Shown in pieces: positions 60,510 to 64,000 of a stretch of DNA of 64,000 bases. The notes beneath the pieces were generated by a model. The model saw nothing but the letters and a program-made list of their open reading frames with translations. It ran no database searches and was not told where the DNA came from. Position numbers and translations under genes: made by a program. The DNA comes from Paenibacillus alkaliterrae (GTDB lineage: Bacteria > Bacillota > Bacilli > Paenibacillales > Paenibacillaceae), in the NCBI RefSeq assembly GCF_021532375.1, contig NZ_JAKGAP010000002.1, positions 248,001 through 312,000 of the forward strand, written 5' to 3'. Positions within the stretch are counted from its first letter, which is position 1. Every line of letters begins with the position of its first letter.

Positions 60510-62585
60510 ATGACCGTTCAAAGTGCCTATCAAGAGGAGCAACAAAGGTTAACGGAATCCTTGCAAGACATCCATGCCCAGCTGCAAGCAATCGGTCCGC
60601 GCTACAAAGGAGACGATTTCACCGAGCAGATGCTCGATTTGCAGCAGGAGGAACGGAGACTAAGGCTTGAGATATCGAAGAAGGAGCCGTATTTCGGCCG
60701 GATCGACTTCCAAGAGCTGCCTGCAGGCGAGCAAAAGCCGCTATATATCGGCAAAGCCGGCGTCGCGAAGCAAGGCGGCAATGAGCTGCTGGTCATCGAT
60801 TGGCGCGCGCCGGTCGCGAGTATCTTTTATTCTTTTACATGCGGTGAAGCGCCGGCGGCTTATGATTCGCCCGACGGCGAAATTACAGGTTATGTCCATT
60901 TAAAACGGAATTTTATGATTCGTCAGGGAGAGATTGTCCGTTTGGTCGATAGTTACGTGCGCGGCCAAGAGGAGGGCTCGGTTACTGACGAATTTCTTTT
61001 ATACCGGTTGGGCGAAAATAAAGATAACAAGCTTCGCGATATCGTATCTACGATTCAAGGCGAGCAGGACAGGATCATCCGCGCGGATCGGGGCAAAGCG
61101 CTGTTCATTCAAGGGGTTGCGGGTTCGGGAAAAACAACGGTGGCCCTGCACCGAATAGCCTTCTTGCTCTACCAATATGCAGACCGGATGCGCGCGGAGC
61201 GGATGATCATATTCGCGCCGAACCGAATGTTTCTTGACTATATATCCGGGGTGCTGCCGGAGCTTGGCGTAGGCGACATCCAGCAGACGACGTTTAACGA
61301 TTGGTCGATTGAACTGCTGGATAATACGGTTAAGCTTAGCGATCCTTCTCTCTCGATGGCGTATTGGTTCGAGGAGCATCGAACGGCAGAAGAAATCGAG
61401 CATGCCTCCGGCAGATTCAAAGGAAGCTTGGCTTTTAAGGCGGTTATAGATGAACGGATTGCTGATTTCGAGAAGCGAATCGTCCCTGCTGCTTCCTTTG
61501 TGCCTATCGACGGTCTCGAGCTTCCCGCTGAGCAAATGCGGGAATGGTATGAGACGGATTACGGCGAAGAGACGCTTATGAAGAAGCGAGACAGGCTCGT
61601 TAGCCGCATACGCCGATGGTTCGAGTCCGAGCTTAAGCTCAAAGGCGTTGCCGATAAGAAAATAAGAGCGAAGGCGCTCGCAAAATTTAATAGCTTCACG
61701 AAGAAAATTCCTGCTTACTCCTCTACAGAGCTGTATGGCTCGTTGTTTCATGGGAAGCTGGCCGCCGCCAGCGTTCCGAAGCGGATAGCAGCCGATACAG
61801 CCGAAAGGCTTAAACGCGGAGAAGCCGCGGCAGAGGATTTGGCGCCGCTTGCTTACCTACAGCTGGAGCTGTTTGGCCTGCCGAAGCAAGCTTTTGACCA
61901 TATCGTCATTGACGAGGCTCAGGATTATTCACCGTTTCAGCTTGAGGTATTACGCAGATGTCAACGGACGGCATCCATGACCGTGCTCGGCGATTTGCAG
62001 CAGGGAATCCATGCGTATGCCGGCGTTCAAAAATGGTCGGAGCTGATCGAATTGTTTGAAGAGGAGCAAATCGGATTCTATGAGCTGAATCGAAGCTACC
62101 GCTCAACGATGGAAATCATTGAATTCGCGAATAAAATATTAGGCGGAATGACGGGAGCCGTGAAGCCGGCCGTGCCTGTGTTCCGGAGCGGGGACGCGGT
62201 TGTCACTAAGAAGGTGTCTAACGGGATTTGGCTTGCTTCGATCGAAGCTTCCGTACGGGAAATGCAAGCAAAGGGCGAGTACGAGACGATCTCGGTCATT
62301 GGGCGAACTGCACTGGAGTGCGAGCGGATCTATGAGAATTTAATAGACAGGGGCTTAGAGGCATCGCTCGTACAAAGCAAGCAGCCGGCATACGGCGGCG
62401 GCTTATCGGTCGTCCCGGTCTATCTGTCGAAGGGACTGGAGTTCGACGCGGTCCTGATCGCCGATGCAGGAGATGAAGCATATGCACCTCTCGATGCTAG
62501 GCTTTTGTACGTCGGCTGTACTCGGGCGCTACATAAGCTAATGCTGCTGTATAGAGGTAATCTCACCTCCTTGATCGGCGAATAA
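60510..62585 (+). CDS. helD: RNA polymerase recycling motor HelD
   Basis: A 691-residue UvrD/Rep-like superfamily 1 ATPase of the HelD type, which binds RNA polymerase, opens its channels and releases it from nucleic acid. N-terminal coiled coil (~1-60) is the secondary-channel arm. Walker A GVAGSGKTT (~204-212), DEAQDYSPFQ (~467-476) and NRSYRSTMEI are intact. A HelD-specific insertion (~265-440) splits the 1A domain. AGGAGGT precedes the ATG. Confidence 0.9.
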   Translation: MTVQSAYQEEQQRLTESLQDIHAQLQAIGPRYKGDDFTEQMLDLQQEERRLRLEISKKEPYFGRIDFQELPAGEQKPLYIGKAGVAKQGGNELLVIDWRAPVASIFYSFTCGEAPAAYDSPDGEITGYVHLKRNFMIRQGEIVRLVDSYVRGQEEGSVTDEFLLYRLGENKDNKLRDIVSTIQGEQDRIIRADRGKALFIQGVAGSGKTTVALHRIAFLLYQYADRMRAERMIIFAPNRMFLDYISGVLPELGVGDIQQTTFNDWSIELLDNTVKLSDPSLSMAYWFEEHRTAEEIEHASGRFKGSLAFKAVIDERIADFEKRIVPAASFVPIDGLELPAEQMREWYETDYGEETLMKKRDRLVSRIRRWFESELKLKGVADKKIRAKALAKFNSFTKKIPAYSSTELYGSLFHGKLAAASVPKRIAADTAERLKRGEAAAEDLAPLAYLQLELFGLPKQAFDHIVIDEAQDYSPFQLEVLRRCQRTASMTVLGDLQQGIHAYAGVQKWSELIELFEEEQIGFYELNRSYRSTMEIIEFANKILGGMTGAVKPAVPVFRSGDAVVTKKVSNGIWLASIEASVREMQAKGEYETISVIGRTALECERIYENLIDRGLEASLVQSKQPAYGGGLSVVPVYLSKGLEFDAVLIADAGDEAYAPLDARLLYVGCTRALHKLMLLYRGNLTSLIGE

Positions 62586-62622
62586 GCGGTTAATAGACTG
62601 CTTAATTAAATCAAACATGTGA

Positions 62623-62656
62623 ACGCCGAATCCGATACACCCGATTCGGCGTATTA
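62623..62656 (+). terminator. Terminator-like hairpin after helD
   Basis: A perfect 10-bp stem acgccgaatc/gattcggcgt (62623-62632 with 62643-62652) but only a weak T tract (attactt). Confidence 0.6.
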
Positions 62657-62677
62657 CTTGTTTAAGAAGGGGTGTGA

Positions 62678-63520
62678 ATGCTTGTGCAGCATGTCTTTGA
62701 TACAAAAGAACAGCTGGCCGCGGCTTTGCGCGAAATAGAAGCGTGGGAGCGCGAGCAGAAGGATTTATGGTTTTGGGAGAAGCTGGGTCGTCTTCCATTC
62801 ATGCTTCTTGATAAGGTTACGCCAAAATTTATCCAAGAAAAGCTCAGACAGGCAGTGGATGAAATCGGCGGATACATTCAGAACGGCGGGAAGTATCTCG
62901 TTTCGGAGCGGTCTGTAATGGATCGTCTGCAACGGAATGCCGAACAAAGCATGGCGGAGAGCGATACGGAACTAACGATCGATAACGTGGCAGCAATGCC
63001 GCTTTCAGCTATGAATCTCACTGCGGCGCAGCTGTCCTCGAGTCGCTCTACAATGGCGACGCTGCAAGGCGCGACGACCGGCATTGGCGGTATTTTTACC
63101 TTAGCGGTTGATATTCCGGCCGTGCTCGGTTTATCCCTGAAGATTATCCAGGAAATCGCGATTTGCTATGGCTTTGATCCAAAGCTGAAGGAAGAACGCG
63201 TATTCGCCGTGAAGGTCATGCAATTCGCATCATCCGATATCGTAGGCAAGAAAGCGATTTTGGAGGAGCTGAGCGATTATCATACAGGGCACAAAAGCAA
63301 TCAGATGATGTCACAGCTGCAGGGCTGGCGGGAGGTCGTTGCGGTTTATCGGGATAATTTCGGCTGGAAAAAGCTGTTTCAGATGATCCCCGTCGCCGGT
63401 ATGCTGTTCGGGGCGTTTATTAACCGCGGCATGCTGAACGATGTGGCGGAAGCAGCAACAATGCTGTACCGCAAACGCAGAGTGTTGCTAAAGCTGGCGG
63501 AGGGCGAGGCTGCACGATGA
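62678..63520 (+). CDS. EcsC-family protein
   Basis: A 280-residue EcsC-family protein of unknown function. WEREQKDLWFWEKLGRLPF at the start, GATTGIGGIFTLAVDIPAVLGLSLKI (key G-G-x11-D-I-P) in the middle and a hydrophobic C-terminal third are typical. Family members are often linked to membrane association; B. subtilis EcsC lies in the ecs ABC transporter operon, absent here. AAGGGGTGTGA precedes ATG 62678; GTG 62684 is an alternative. Confidence 0.83.
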   Translation: MLVQHVFDTKEQLAAALREIEAWEREQKDLWFWEKLGRLPFMLLDKVTPKFIQEKLRQAVDEIGGYIQNGGKYLVSERSVMDRLQRNAEQSMAESDTELTIDNVAAMPLSAMNLTAAQLSSSRSTMATLQGATTGIGGIFTLAVDIPAVLGLSLKIIQEIAICYGFDPKLKEERVFAVKVMQFASSDIVGKKAILEELSDYHTGHKSNQMMSQLQGWREVVAVYRDNFGWKKLFQMIPVAGMLFGAFINRGMLNDVAEAATMLYRKRRVLLKLAEGEAAR

Positions 63521-63651
63521 TTTCTACAGTCTCCGGCAACTACCGGCATATGGAACCGCAGCTTTATTGAAATGGAGCGGACTCCGACTTTTCGCTATCA
63601 GACAGCTCCTTATTCATTATCTTAAATAACTCCAATGGAGGAATTATAAAC

Positions 63652-64000
63652 GTGGATTTTCAGATGCAATATTTATCCTTTTTCGTTATTCATACCGATG
63701 GGGAAGAGAGCGCGGCCTCATCCGGCAAACGGTTTAAGCATTATCAGACTCTTGATGAAGACACCTATGAAGATAGCGAAATCCAGAAGTTTCTGGATGA
63801 TGAATTTAAGCGGATCGTGAAGAGGAAGGTTGAACGCAATCCGAATTCGGCCGGCGCGCCGACGAAAATCGGACGTTTTATGGTCGAGCCTGGTTATGAG
63901 CTCGGCAGCAATCAAAACTATAATTTATTCCAGAGGCTGCGCGATGCGGACTCGAAGGAAAGATTCATCGGCATCGCCGACGAGCTGGTTCGCATTTATA
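63652..64000 (+). CDS. DUF3900-like protein, N-terminal part (cut by window end)
   Basis: The frame is open to the window end and encodes 116 residues starting MDFQMQYLSFFVIHTDGEE. KRFKHYQTLDEDTYE, VKRKVERNP and KIGRFMVEPGYELGSNQNYNLFQRL (key G-R-F-x-V-E-P-G-Y-E-L) match what I recall of the DUF3900 family of Bacillaceae. Function unknown. GTG 63652 has GGAGG 10 bases before it. Family call is from memory of the pattern and moderate. Confidence 0.62.
   Translation, partial: MDFQMQYLSFFVIHTDGEESAASSGKRFKHYQTLDEDTYEDSEIQKFLDDEFKRIVKRKVERNPNSAGAPTKIGRFMVEPGYELGSNQNYNLFQRLRDADSKERFIGIADELVRIY

Noticed and set aside
1-64000. CRISPR array, prophage, transposase, toxin-antitoxin pair or biosynthetic cluster
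   Set aside because: No regular repeats with spacers, no phage structural, transposase or NRPS/PKS genes, and no recognisable toxin-antitoxin pair were seen on reading both strands by eye; very degraded elements could be missed.

Overview
The window is a chromosomal segment of a spore-forming, low-to-mid GC Firmicute, most likely Paenibacillus or a close relative (inference from gene content and order; no 16S is present). The left ~27 kb keeps the gene order known around recA in Bacillus: RNase J, tepA, ylzJ, spoIIIE, ymfF-ymfH-ymfI-ymfJ-ymfK-rodZ, pgsA, cinA, recA, rny, ymdB, spoVS, miaB, ricA. Several genes start with TTG, a low-GC Gram-positive habit. There is no rRNA, tRNA, CRISPR array, prophage or intact insertion sequence that I can see.

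Region by region. 1-5.1 kb: end of RNase J, TepA protease, SpoIIIE DNA translocase and the spore cortex lytic enzyme SleB, which has a near-consensus sigma-G promoter. 5.2-11.3 kb: two M16 peptidase homologues and the reductase YmfI (EF-P 5-aminopentanol modification), then RodZ and YajQ. 11.4-15.4 kb: pgsA, cinA, SOS-controlled recA and recX behind a strong terminator. 15.6-22.3 kb: RNase Y, YmdB, SpoVS (sigma-H promoter candidate), a dipeptidase and a two-subunit 2-oxoacid:ferredoxin oxidoreductase. 22.4-25.3 kb: accessory genes (PduL-type acyltransferase, DHA2 drug exporter with a divergent TetR regulator). 25.4-27.5 kb: MiaB and RicA.

27.6-30.9 kb is a biotin-uptake locus: bioY diverges from an ECF module (an ATPase plus a fused ATPase/EcfT protein) across a BirA-type operator. 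30.9-40.6 kb is a worn accessory region. It holds a HAD hydrolase remnant, an MFS exporter, a sensor kinase broken by an internal deletion, its intact response regulator, an RND exporter, an AT-rich phospholipase-C-like gene, small genes and a YbjQ remnant. 40.6-42.8 kb is an arginyl-tRNA synthetase under a T-box leader whose specifier I read as CGG. 42.8-46.3 kb is a copper-handling trio (P1B ATPase, HCxxMCGG membrane protein, YtkA-like protein).

46.4-56.5 kb is a full cobalamin uptake and salvage operon (btuFCD-cobT-cobU-cbiB-cobS-cobD-cobQ-cbiZ) behind an adenosylcobalamin riboswitch with its own terminator. The last part carries a phosphodiester glycosidase-like protein, helicase HrpB, a DUF1294 protein, the RNA polymerase recycling factor HelD, an EcsC-family protein and the start of a DUF3900-like gene.

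I did not find a convincing wholly new system. The points most worth checking are the frame and composition anomaly in the linker of the fused ECF protein, the deleted histidine kinase beside an intact regulator and pump, the palindromes at the exporter/TetR divergence, and the gene remnants.
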